The translations under genes were made by a program, and so were the position numbers. From Acanthaster planci (taxonomy: Eukaryota; Echinodermata; Asteroidea; Valvatida; Acanthasteridae): a stretch of DNA of 56,962 bases. How positions within the stretch are numbered: the stretch's first letter is position 1; every line of letters starts with the position of its first letter. The notes under the pieces were generated by a model that saw only the letters and a list, made by a program, of their open reading frames with translations, did no database searches and had not been told where the DNA came from. The DNA is taken from NCBI RefSeq assembly GCF_001949145.1, contig NW_019091788.1, positions 4,585 through 61,546 on the forward strand. The letters are read 5' to 3'. Shown piece after piece: positions 11,890 to 23,097 of the stretch.

Positions 11890-12436
11890 NNNNNNNNNNN
11901 NNNNNNNNNNNNNNNNNNNNNNNNNNNNNNNNNNNNNNNNNNNNNNNNNNNNNNNNNNNNNNNNNNNNNNNNNNNNNNNNNNNNNNNNNNNNNNNNNNNN
12001 NNNNNNNNNNNNNNNNNNNNNNNNNNNNNNNNNNNNNNNNNNNNNNNNNNNNNNNNNNNNNNNNNNNNNNNNNNNNNNNNNNNNNNNNNNNNNNNNNNNN
12101 NNNNNNNNNNNNNNNNNNNNNNNNNNNNNNNNNNNNNNNNNNNNNNNNNNNNNNNNNNNNNNNNNNNNNNNNNNNNNNNNNNNNNNNNNNNNNNNNNNNN
12201 NNNNNNNNNNNNNNNNNNNNNNNNNNNNNNNNNNNNNNNNNNNNNNNNNNNNNNNNNNNNNNNNNNNNNNNNNNNNNNNNNNNNNNNNNNNNNNNNNNNN
12301 NNNNNNNNNNNNNNNNNNNNNNNNNNNNNNNNNNNNNNNNNNNNNNNNNNNNNNNNNNNNNNNNNNNNNNNNNNNNNNNNNNNNNNNNNNNNNNNNNNNN
12401 NNNNNNNNNNNNNNNNNNNNNNNNNNNNNNNNNNNN
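11890..12436. other. Assembly gap (547 N)
   Basis: Unbroken run of N. The right flank is the 25-bp satellite and the left flank has a satellite-like ACGTCTTTTT, so collapse of a tandem array is the likely cause. Open frames computed through the gap are meaningless. Confidence 0.98.
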
Positions 12437-12720
12437 GCTACGTTGACGTCTTTTACTAGTCGCAATGTTGACGTCTTTTACTAGTCGCAATACTGACGTC
12501 TTTTACTAGTCGCTACGTTGACGTCTTTTACTAGTCGCAATGTTGACGTCTTTTACTCGCCAAAACGCTGACGTCTTTTTCCAGTCAGACCACTGACGTC
12601 GTTTACTTGTCAGGGTGCTGACGTCTTTTGGCTTTGCATATACGACTCAAAAAAGACATTAATAAGACGTCAATATTAGACGTCTTTCAGACGTCATAAC
12701 GACGTCTCGTGCCCACTGGG
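12437..12720. repeat. 25-bp GACGTC satellite and transposon-like end
   Basis: Eight consecutive 25-bp units run from 12437 to about 12636, with consensus GCAATGTTGACGTCTTTTAC followed by TAGTC. The first five are nearly identical and the last three degenerate. Each unit holds TGACGTC. From 12660 the array gives way to a GACGTC-rich tail ending CTCGTGCCCACTGGGT at about 12720. That tail has the look of a terminal inverted repeat of a DNA transposon with sub-terminal satellite; the partner end would be left of or inside the gap. Superfamily not assigned. Confidence 0.7.
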
Positions 12721-13880
12721 TCGGTTCTGTTTTGGTCAACCAAGCCGGCACGACCACAGCGCGACAACTGCCCACAGCCGTCGGGTGGGTTGATGCCGTC
12801 CCAATTCCCGTCCGCGGTCTAGTCTCCATCTCTGGTGCAACTCCAGCCCCAACACGACAGGCCAAAAGAACACACGTGGACCTTCGGGTTCTGTCAGCTC
12901 CGCACCACTGACTTGTGTGAGGAGCCGAGTGGCTCCATTGATTCCCGTGTGGAGCCCATCAAGAGGCTCCGCGCCATTCGCATAAGTGCGGAGCGGCCCT
13001 ATTGGCTCCACTCCATTCATTCCTGCGCGGAGCCCATACCCAGACTCCACGCCGTTCACTTGCATGAGGAGCAACTCCACGGGCTCCGCCTCCATGGCTC
13101 TTGCATGGTTGACTTCCGAATGGAAGCTGGGCTTCGACACACTGTGAGTTGGCTGAGGACTTCAGTGGTGCTGAGAGAGGTCCCCTCTGTGTACCGTATG
13201 GCATGTACATGTATGGTGGGGCGTCTTCAAATGGGTTCCTGCCCTACTACAGGGGCTGCCACAGCCTGTGGGCACCAAACGTGGGATGCATGCCGCTGCA
13301 GTGACACCCACGGCTTGACTACGTTCCGAATGGAACGGAATGTCTGCCGTGATGCCATCTTCAACATGGGGCGGTTCCTTGAAGGCCCTGACACTAGGTG
13401 AACTGACAAAAACATCGTCGAGTGTCCCGAAACTAAGCCCCGCTCCTGCTGCATCGAAAGGCGCACCACTACAATGTTCCGACTGAAACATAATGCTTCG
13501 CCGCCGTCTACAGCATTTGGCAGTTCTCTGGGGGACACAGCATGTACCATGTATGTGCAAACGATGCATGGTATGTCGCTCAACTGTCTGACCTGTCTCA
13601 CGGTCGCTGCTTCCTTTCTGCCAACATCTTCCAGAGTTTTGTCGAACTCGTTGAAAAAGGAGTCCAGTCCGTCAAAAGTGATAAGGTGTCTTTTCACCAG
13701 GCTGGTCCTTGAAAATGAAATTGAGTTCATAAAAAGTGATGAACGGCATTTTCATGCCCACTAGGCTGACCCACAATATCTGAGGCCCTATTCCATCCTC
13801 GCCCAGTGGCGAGTCGAATGCCAGACCAACGTGACTCGGGCTGTACATGCCGAAGAAACACTGAAAAAAATTCACCTGTC
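12721..13880. other. GC-richer region with long open frames, no assignable gene
   Basis: Base composition is visibly richer in G+C than the flanks. On the minus strand frames of 134-167 codons are open (12736-13140, 13162-13569, 13227-13730), plus a 67-codon frame at 13672-13875 that breaks off and seems to continue in another frame at about 13690. No family is recognised. Decayed transposon or gene-fragment sequence is possible. The 39-bp minisatellite inside it is listed separately. Confidence 0.4.
12929..13105. repeat. 39-bp minisatellite, about 4 copies
   Basis: Units begin GGAGC and contain GGCTCC or GACTCC, then a CCATTC-like block. Starts are near 12950, 12989, 13028 and 13067, preceded by a shortened unit near 12920. 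The unit is 13 codons. On the minus strand it reads as repeated x-N-G-x-E-P-x-x-x-L peptides, without a stop. Identity between units is about 60-70%, so the array is old or under a constraint. Confidence 0.6.
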
Positions 13881-16505
13881 TTCTCCGTCAGCGTGCTGCC
13901 GCTGCCACCGATGTAATGTCAATTGCCCCATGGGTCTGTCTACAGCCGACAAAAGACACTGTGAAGGCTTCTTTTCGGTTTTTGTGGCTCTCAGCTGTTT
14001 ATTATCACACCGTCACTCCTGTCTGGCATCAACTCCAGAACACCCCCCCCCAAAAAAGTGCTTCCAAAAACACTACTGCGCAGGCGTCGCGGCAACGGGT
14101 CTCCAGGGCTGACCAGTAGGGGCCCACCACACGGCTCTACCGTGGATCCGTGCTAGCGCCCCCATTGGTCATCCGACACTGACGCTACAATACTAATACA
14201 CCAGAATAATACACAAGAATACGGCCAAACCCTAAAAATCAACCTCGAAGGGTGCTCATTAGCTTTCATCATCATCACTCAGCATTACCCGCTAAAATGA
14301 CAAAACACAACAGAACAGAGTCTGTTCTTTTGACGTCACAGTCGTGTTTTTTCCTACAGGTAGCTGCTAAAACTACGGCTGGCCGTCGACACAAAAGTGA
14401 GACAATAATTCACAAAGTGTTCAAAAATCCCACGCAGCTATTAGAACGCGAGATAATAATACATGTACTCGTAACCCTATTCAAAATTAATGGGACTGAC
14501 ACCAATTTGAACGAATTTGAGATAAAATCGAAAACCAACCAAATAGTGATATTTCTGCAAAGTCTTGCCGCCCATACAAGCTGTCGGTAAAGCGAGAGTG
14601 GTCTAATGTATACTCTCCCTAGACCCTATGTGATACAATAAAATCAGCACCCAGGAATGAAATCACCATTCAATCTTAGTGAAGGTCAGGGACCACAGCC
14701 TTGCTTTTCGGGGCTGAAAATATCATGCGCGGATCCAGCGATGGGGGCCGAACCCCCCCCCCATTTAAAAAAAAGAACAAAATGAATGGTTAAATGATCA
14801 AAAGTAACTGAAATGCACCAATACCACTGTAAGCAATGTATGTCATGTATGTTTCATCATCGTTTCTGCTTGTCCGCAAAACTAGACATTAAAAAATCTC
14901 CAGCCTGAACCTCCCCCCCCCGTGAAAAATTCCTGGATCCGCCCCTGGATATTTTAGTCATCGCAAATAGGTTTACCTATATTCAACGGCAGTGTAATAA
15001 AAGTCTACATTCAAAAAGCTCATGACGAGGGGAAAGTCTGACAACATCTCTGGTCTCACAATGCAATGGACTGTCTATGAGAGCTTTGTTCATTTTATTC
15101 CACATATATATATTCAGTGTTTATGCAATTACAAATATGCCAATAAAATTAGTAAAACCAATCTACATGGATAGTCCTCACACTTTATTTCCATGCAACT
15201 CGTCATTGTTTTCATGAACAGACACGCTTGTCAAAATGAGAAAAAGCTATTTCGATTTTTCTTACTATTTAGCTTTAAAAAAATAGCATGGTACTTTCAA
15301 ACCATTTTACGTTCCCAGGAGCAGGCGTCTCGATAATTGCATTTTGCTTTTTCACAAAGAAATGCAAACATTCCTACCCCTTGAATACATACCAACAAAT
15401 TGCCCAGAATGGTGCAAAAGTAGGCCAACTGAGATTTTCATTTCCAGAAGGGACAGGCATTTTTGTTACATTCACAGCTGCTTGAACAGATGGATTTTCC
15501 TTTTCACAAGGGGACAGAGATCTTCATTTTGGCTCATTAACCACTGTGTTCATTCTTGTCACTTGTTTCATGTAAAGTTTACTTTTCGGATAATAATGTG
15601 AAAGTTTCCTTAATGCATAAAGTTGTTGCAAAGTGGTACTTTTTGCAGTTTTAAACAGGTAAACCTTCTTGTGAGATTAACTCGAAAAGTTTTTTTTCAA
15701 TATGCCTGTCCCTTCGTGCAAAAGGTGACGAAATTGCCTTTTTAAAAATAAATGAAAACATTGTGAAATTCAGAGGTTGACCAAGTTGCAGATTTCTATT
15801 TGACTTCTGGTCCCACTGCCTCGTAGTTAAGCTTTAACCCAATGTTTTAATAGTAGTAAATCAAACTGCACCTCCATTTCTCCGATACCAAAACTAACAG
15901 TATTAAAACATTTACATTTTGGGCTTTTTATCTAACCTTTTATCAAGATTCAAGTTGCCTTTTTACTATGTTGCTTTTTAGTTTTCTTGATTGTAAATTT
16001 AAATTTTTTGTAATGCTGTTTTCACTTTAGCCACAGGGCTGCAAAGACAGTGACCAATAAATAAGATTTGAATGCGTTATCCGCTCTAACATCTAACACA
16101 TTCAGAAAGAGGTGGCAAAGGCATATTACATACAAAATGATGCCTCCAGTCTATCAACAATTACATGTACGCTCATTTCAAATGTCAAATACACCTTTTC
16201 CTTCACTACATCATGAACGGAAAATATCTCTACTTTCACGAGGAAGAGTTTCAAATTGGGCAGGTCCAGCATTTACAAAGAGAGGGAACCCAGAGTTTAC
16301 AAAAAGGTGGTGCCTGAAATGGAGGTGAGTCTGAATACAAGTGGAGGTGGAGAATATTTTCAGTAAGACTTGCTGTATTTTAAGTTGTTAAATAACCGAT
16401 TCAGGGCAAACAAATAAGGGAAATGTGTCTCCCTTTAAAAAGGGAGTGAGGGAATGAGCCGGTTGAGTCTCTTTGGATCCGCCACTGGTTTAATGCCGCT
16501 CATTG
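13881..16505. other. Intergenic stretch, no gene seen
   Basis: Contains one MITE-like element (14716-14952). Near 16470-16490 a GGATCCGCCACTGG block resembles the end of a related element, without a visible partner. Other frames (for example 14252-14590) lack features of real genes. The 3'UTR of NUDT17 (minus strand) should begin just left of 16506; no canonical polyadenylation signal was found close by. Confidence 0.55.
14716..14952. mobile_element. hAT-like MITE, old
   Basis: Inverted ends: the left runs AAAATATCATGCGCGGATCC then AG and a G run. The right, read in reverse complement, runs AAAATATCCAGGGGCGGATC then CAG and a G run. CAGGGGCGGATCCAG is a common hAT-type terminus. The interior is AT-rich and non-coding, about 235 bp in all. 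No clean target duplication, consistent with age. Confidence 0.55.
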
Positions 16506-19500
16506 TCAGCTTTCCCCTGGATACAAATGGCACCACTGCTCGATGGCAAACTTGGTGCCTGTGCTAATCCTCTCTGCATCTTTGCCAGTAGAGGGTGCTG
16601 TTTCAAACAGCACCGAGGTGGGGATATCATGCTGGACTTGTTCATGAGTGCTGGGATGGATAGCTGTCGCTCTGATAAACAAAGGTGAAAAAAAAGCCTT
16701 GTTGACTGGTGTGAAACGACAAAGAGCACGTGTAGTCTTGAGAGTCTTGGGTTTAATGAGAAGAAGAGATTTGAACAACAGTAGAATTTAGAATGACGTT
16801 GCAAGAGAGAAACATAAACACTGAAAGAGCTGGGTGCGGCACTTGACATTTTAACTGATATCATTGCATGGAATTTTTCTTTCCTTGCTGAGCCTTCAGG
16901 AGTGTTTAATAAGTAATATCTTGCAGCCATTTTGACACTAATTTTGTGTAATAAGACATACTGTTCTTGTTAAATGCCTAGTTTTCTGAGAAAGTTACCC
17001 AAAAATGTAAACTTTTCACTTTTACAAATGTACGACAATGAACTTCAAATGATGGTAACACTAAAACCACTTTGTGTGATTAAATTGAGCTTCACAGATG
17101 TACTTGGGACGACTGTATTTACATGCATGCCAAGTTTCAACCCTTAAAATGGCTAAAAAAGCCTGGCTCTTTCAGGTTTGAAAATAACAGCATGGACAAT
17201 AGTAGAGATAGAGATAATCCAATGATGATGCTTTTATAAATAGTGGTGATATTACACCCACACTATGGCCTCGGACCCAACTATACTTGGAGAATAGTTA
17301 GGACTGGTCAAACTATAGTTTGGACTGGCCCAACTATAGTTGGGGCCATGGCCATAGTTGGGGTGAAACAATAACATAAAGATGAAGACTACAGTTGTAA
17401 AAGTGTCCATCGAATGATGCATGACTGCCTTTGTCATTGCCCGTATGAACAGCCTGTGCCTCGACTTGAGACCAAATGACTCGTCATGTCTAAACTTGAC
17501 TGTGTCACTGATGGGAACAGCTGATATCAATCAGTGTAAGTTAGAGGTGACAGGTCATGATGGTTGTGAGGTGATTACTGTGACAACTGTGACAATTTAT
17601 GAAAGTGGTGGTGACTCTAATGACAGCCATAACAATAATGCAATTGATGTGTTCAAGTGAATACTGTAGTGATGGTGTCTTGACAATTTTTGAAATGGTT
17701 GTGATGCTGTTAGGTGATGAAACTGACCATGGTGTCATTGATACTCATGATGCTGTTGATAATGTCAGTACGGTGGTGACAACTGGTGGTGCTGGACAGG
17801 ATAATGACCGCGGTGATATTGACAGTGATTAAAGGTGACAATAATGAAAGCAGTAGTTCTGCTGCTAATCTCAATTGTGACAGCTACAGCTAATAATGAC
17901 CTGATAAACTTGGGCAGGTCATCGGGCAATCCTCTTCCATCATTCTCATCAGACCCCCTACAGCCAATGGCACGGACCATGCCCTCACTCAGCCAGACAG
18001 CGGCCCCGACCTCGCTGACTTGGAGCCTGAGTTGCTGCTGCAATGCATGATGGTCCTCCGACACCTGCACTGTCTGGTAGGTGACTACATGGTGGCGTAC
18101 TGGCAGTCCATGGGACAGCATTGGTGGATAGGCAGACTGAAACACCCCCCCCAACAAAACGTAAACTTTGTATACCAATTTACTAGCAAGAATGTATGCA
18201 GGTTCTGACAAGGTTTCCAGGTAAATACATGTACACTGCCACCGCACTAGCAATTTAAAAAATGCCTGAAATCCTCCAACTCCAGAAATTACGTCCTTGT
18301 GTAATGATGCATATACCATCAGTAAAGAAAATTAACAATTTTAATAGAGAAATTGCACAGAACTTGTTTTGAAGACACAGCAAGTATATATCTAGCCAGA
18401 AGCTATTTCTAGAGAAGAATACAGTCATTTCTCAATAGAAGAAACACTTTTATAAGAAAATATTGCTGTAAAGAGCACAATCTGAGAGACCTACATGTAA
18501 TTTCTTGAATTTTTGTGTTTTCTGTGTTTTTCTACTCCTTTCATGACAAAGTCCTTGTTATAACAAAACAATTTGTCTGGTCCCTGTAACTTTGTTATGA
18601 CGAAAGTAGACTGCATATGATAATATCATAAGCTTTGCCAGGATTGCCAACAGCGCTCATCGGCAGCAAACTGAAAACCATTAACAGTTAAAGGAGGCAA
18701 TTCCGAGGCATTTCAAAGGAAATTTTTGCTTAATCTCCACTCCTCCTTTTCTTTTGCTTTTTTTTTTTTCTTTAATTTTAGCTTTTTAACAGCGGCTCTC
18801 ACAACGCCCAGACATACTGCTGCTGTATTCATCTCTATGACCTGACTGAAATCCAGTGCTTATTTTTCTCAAGCAAACCATCAGTTAACTTTTCCTGGCA
18901 TCTACTGACCTCCCAGAGTGCTATGGTCTGTGTTTGTTGGCAGTCTGCCACTTTCAGTTCCAGTCCCGTTTCTTCCTTCAACTCTCTCAAACCGGCCTCT
19001 GTCAGCTGACCAAACATTTAGCCTATCAGTCCAGTGGCTTCATGCATGAACAAGAAATGGTGTGTTTCTACACAACAAGAAGTTAGGGGCAAGCCACTGC
19101 ATTGGGCATGCAGGTTCGTCCACACAAGGAACGAGGCAAGTTTGACCAATTTTGTTATATTTGGAAATGTACAATCTCTGCGAGAGTGCAAGGCATCTAG
19201 TTAAAACCATTATTAACTTCGCTATCTTATCTTTGCTGGGAGGGCGTATCTCCCAGGAGTTGATTGAGGTGTGCACAGCTTGTCGCCCAAAAAAATAGTG
19301 CAAACACTGCCAGTCTGATTGCTAGACCTGTGACAAGATGTGCATTTCACCAAGGAGTTGGCGACAGCACTTTGCGCTGAAACACGCTGCGGGAGCAACC
19401 CTTTTTACCCTAAAGCAGCACTAACTCAATTTTGAAACTTGTGTTTAACAATGGGGCATATTTCGGGATTGCCAAAAGCAACTACGAATAAAAATAAAGT

Positions 19501-22500
19501 AAAAGTATCATCAAGCCAAGAGGGTCCTCTTTAAAACCATGCAAGTTGTAAATACCAACAGTTGGCATTTTATGTTTGAAAAGGACAGTATTTGCTTGCA
19601 CCATTGTGGGGGACACACCATAGTTCCAAGGGAGCTCAGGTAATTCCAGCAATGCTTGACAAGCCTGATCAGCAGATATAACATTGTAGCACTTCCAACT
19701 AATTTGACTGCATCAGCTGGTTATGACCAGGAGCTGCACAGGCACAGTCAAGTGGCTGTAGCCAATGGCCCCGTAAGCAAGCGTTATTTTCAAAGCCACA
19801 ACTGTTGCTTTTACAAAGAAAAAATGGGGCTTACTGTCTCATTCAACTCAGCGTGACCCCCAGGCGGCACCCAGACGCCTGGGAAGGTCTTCAGGTGGGT
19901 TGCCCGTCTCGTCAGGAGCAACTTGCGATCTGAGGACCAGAGGAGGGTGGCCACCCCGACGTCAATCCCACGATGCAGTGTACTGTCTGGAATGTCAGCC
20001 ACTTGGTCTGGGAGAAGGTTGTGCAAAGGACAAAATGGTGGATGCTGTGAAAGGACAATGGGGTGGATTACAAATTAAGTATATTGTTCAACAAGGGCTA
20101 AGCATGTTTTCTTTATACTGGTAAGTTAGTGAAAGAAATCAATGCAAATGAGCTGCAGTGTTGTAACGAGTCACTAAATTTGGTGACTCAAGTTGAGTAG
20201 AATCATTTTAACATTGTGACTCAAGTTGAGTCAAGTCATTAGGTCAAGAAGTCGAGTCAAGTTGAGTCAAGTTCCAAGCTCAAATTTTTGAACAAAATAT
20301 AATAAATACAATTGACATAAGAGCAGTGCCATGTGTCCAACTTCAAATGTATTTTTTTTGGCAACAAAATTTTGGTTTTAATTTTTTTTAGACAGTCTTA
20401 CAAGCTTATACTTGAATCGAGTCTCCCTGAGAGATTTGAAGCGAGCCATTAGGTTGTAGAGACTTGAGTCAACTCATTTACCTGTCAGGACTCAAGTCAA
20501 TCTCCCTGAGAGATTCAAGTCGAGTCATTTGGTTGTAGAGACTTGAGTCAAGTCATTTACGTGTCGGGACTCAAGTCAGTCTCCTGTCGGGACTCAAGTC
20601 AGTCTCCCTGAGAGATTCAAGTCAAGTCATTTGGTTGTAGAGACTTGAGTCAAGTCATTTACGTGTCGGGACTCAAGTCAGTCTCCTGTTGGGACTCAAG
20701 TCAGTCTCCCTGAGAGATTCAAGTCGAGTCATTTGGTTGTAGAGACTCGAGTTAAGTCATTTACCTGTCGGGACTCAAGTCAAGTAAAAAAAATGTGACT
20801 TGAGTCGAGTCATTGACTTGAGTCATTACAACTCTGATGAAGTGCAGACAGTCATAGTTTTCCTAAAGCTGAGATAGCAGACTGACTATAGCATAGGTCT
20901 TATAAGTGACCAATTATCAACCACTGGTCATATGTGCATTTGCCTGGTAACAAGGACATAGTTTGTGCTTTAGTTGCCATGCCAATTTGTTCAGTGGTGA
21001 CCAAATGGTCACTTAAATGTCAGACTTGACCACAAAAGTGGGTGAAGTGTTACATCACCTACCGAAAAACAGTTATTCATTTGCAAGGAAGTTTCCATCC
21101 GTTGCCACATGTTCAACCATTCAGAAGTATTAAGCATCAAGAAGTTTGCAAAGAACACTAGATTCTTTGATGTAAATGGCCAACCCCCGATTGAGACATG
21201 TTTAGAATCGCTGAATGCCAGTGTGGACAGAGATGGCAACATTTCTCATTATAGAGCATGGGCTCTACGTGCTCAAGTACCCCTCCACTTGGGGGAAATG
21301 AGACATGCAATGTTAGCACTGCACCTTTGTGTTAATGCCATTGTTGGGCAAAATCAGTCAATCTCTACGCGACTCCTCAATCTTGTCTGTATTCATCTTC
21401 AGACAACTGTCTTTTCCTTCTCATTCACATTGCGGAAGATCGCTCGAGGATTTCCCACAGGATCGACTGATAGCACAGAATGCTTGCACAGTTGTGCTAA
21501 TCAGCAGACTGCACCTAACACCATGATGTGCCCGATGCCCATGCAAACCCACTTGGAAGAATTCATTGTATCAGCTGCAAAAGATGACCTGTGTACATGT
21601 AAGTTAGTAACCATATAAGTGCTTCCAAGTAGCCTTGTTAGTAAATACAATTTACCTTCAGGACAATGCCATCTGCTTTATCAACTGGCTGCGACATTAT
21701 CAACTTGTTGTCATCCAGGGAGCAACTCAGACTCATTGTGCTTCCACATGCTCCAAAGTAATCCAGTATACACTAAATAAGAAATAATCTCAATTTACAG
21801 TTGATGCCAGAATTTTACCGCATATGGAATATTCAACGTTTGTAAAATAAATTGGTAGGAAAAGGTTAAGTCAGACTATTTGTTAGGTACGCTGTTTTCC
21901 ATGTTTTCTCAGTTGAGCCAGGAGGCCTACCTTTAGACCTTTTCTTCTGATAGGCCTACTGATTGCTATTAAATGGGTAATTTCAAACACGAGAAATGTG
22001 TAGGGTCCTGTCCCAATGTGTTTCATTTAGAAAAAGACACTGCCTTTATTTTTCACACATGACAGGCCACTCGTCATGCTCTTGTGGTGTTATCACTTAC
22101 AGCACTGCACATGTCACACCCTGCACACGGAGTAGGCCTAAACGCCCGGAACGTTCATGGGAAAGGGACTGTATTATGGGCCCCATTCTATAATTGAAAG
22201 GACACCTACATTTTAGCTTTTGGATTTACCGTTTGTAGATGGCTATGACATCATGCTCAGTAACTGTACGGTTGATGTTGTGAAAAGAGGACAGGGTTTT
22301 GAGTTTTGAGGGAAATTCTACTTAAACTGTAAGTGTTTTAACACATCACATGGTGGAGTTAACTTTACATGGCTGGTTTATCAGTATGAAAGTTACATTT
22401 TCTCAAAAATTGAATTACAAAAAAACAGGGTTAGGCCTGGTACAATTAAAGAGAACATCTGGGGGTCCCCAATTATATGGGAGTGCATTGGACGTCGAAG

Positions 22501-22815
22501 CCATAACACGTTAATCAGATCACAGACTCTCTTCTCTGGGCCTACAATGTATAACAAGTAACACTTTCACTTTGTAAGTTAGAGCAAGTTAGAAATAGAG
22601 TGAGGGTGAGAGGCCTGCCAGTGTCGTGATAAGATTTAACAATAAATAAAACCACAAGCCCTTTGTGAATTGTACAAAACTGCAAACTGATCCATCGCTC
22701 ATGAATGCTGCAAAGAGATTGTGAGAGTACAAACCTGCGTGAAATTCGCCTTTTGTGGTATGGCGTCTGCATTTTTCCGCAAAAACACGAGCAGTCGACA
22801 GTGTGAAGTCGCCAT
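16506..22815 (-). CDS. NUDT17: Nudix hydrolase 17 homologue, 6 exons
   Basis: Minus-strand exons in coding order: 22735-22815 (ATG), 21656-21772, 19835-20044, 18910-19005, 17901-18136, 16506-16671 (TGA). All introns are GT-AG and phases agree, giving 301 aa against 328 in human. The Nudix box is complete across the exon 3/4 join: G129, E135, R143-E144-L145, E147-E148, G150-L151, the Mg-binding signature of hydrolases that cleave nucleoside diphosphates linked to another moiety. Other NUDT17 landmarks: HPPFCP before the domain, RGIDVGVATLL, LLLTRRA, VWVPPGGH, SAYPP-LS-GLP--HH in exon 5 and STGTKFA in the last exon. The real substrate is not known to me. Intron 2 holds a hAT-like minisatellite element and intron 5 a small palindromic MITE and a GAT/GTG-rich stretch. 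It shares a head-to-head promoter with POLR3C. The donor after exon 5 (GTCATT) is weak; otherwise the model is well supported. Confidence 0.92.
17256..17364. mobile_element. Short palindromic MITE in NUDT17 intron 5
   Basis: The left half reads CACACTATGGCCTCGGACCC then AACTATA. The right half in reverse complement reads CCAACTATGGCCATGGCCCC then AACTATAG. Internal AACTATAGTT palindromes repeat between them. At about 109 bp it can only be a non-autonomous remnant; superfamily unassigned. Confidence 0.5.
17530..17860. repeat. Low-complexity GAT/GTG-rich tract
   Basis: Dense degenerate TGATGRTG and GTGACAA trinucleotide-like sequence within NUDT17 intron 5, ending about 40 bp before the donor of exon 5. 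It opens frames on both strands that are not coding. Confidence 0.5.
20156..20836. mobile_element. hAT-like element with internal GAGTCAAGTC minisatellite
   Basis: Left end CAGTGTTGTAACGAGTCA; the right end in reverse complement is CAGAGTTGTAATGACTCA (15 of 18 match). Flanking octamers ATGAGCTG and ATGAAGTG agree at 6 of 8, suggesting an eroded 8-bp duplication. CAG termini with 8-bp duplications are hAT-like. The interior is a tandem array of about 109-bp higher-order units (TTGGTTGTAGAGACTTGAGT block, GGGACTCAAGTCAGTCTCC block, CCTGAGAGATTCAAGTC block). It lies in NUDT17 intron 2. Confidence 0.6.
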
Positions 22816-23097
22816 TTTGAAATCTGGCCGCTTTCCCATCAACTAAACTTTAATTTAAATCCGCGCTGATCATGAATTCTCACTGCCGTCTGCTGAGTCA
22901 ACATTTTATCTTTTAAATATCTAAAACTATTACACATGGATAATGTCATAATTTAACGTTTCAAATTAAGGGAATGGTTCTTGCAGTAAAGCTGTTTTAG
23001 AGGATTTATATTTATTGGTGCGGATGAACACTGACAGGTGTTGCAGGTCCAACACTCTCATCTGTGTCACACGTGAACTTTGTTACTTGAGGAGAGA
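22816..23097. promoter_or_regulatory. Bidirectional promoter between NUDT17 and POLR3C
   Basis: Only 282 bp separate the two divergent start codons. No TATA box is evident at either side. The NUDT17 ATG sits within AAAATGGCGAC on the minus strand, a YY1-type context common at start sites of housekeeping genes. An inverted CCAAT box (ATTGG) is at about 23015. TGCTGAGTCA near 22895 resembles an AP-1/MARE site. 5'UTRs must fit within this space unless non-coding first exons exist. Confidence 0.6.

Noticed and set aside
11830-12490. Frames of over 200 codons across the gap
   Set aside because: They consist almost wholly of N.
12437-12637. Regular 25-bp repeats as a CRISPR array
   Set aside because: The units are directly contiguous with no unique spacers and the genome is eukaryotic; it is a satellite.
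13227-13730. 167-codon minus frame with a soluble-looking N-terminal part
   Set aside because: No recognisable family; the adjoining frame at 13672-13875 breaks off and overlaps it, and splice sites do not connect them. Kept only as an unassigned region.
21109-21618. 169-codon plus frame within NUDT17 intron 2
   Set aside because: No known domain, no supporting splice structure, opposite strand to the host gene; may be a chance frame or old transposon piece.
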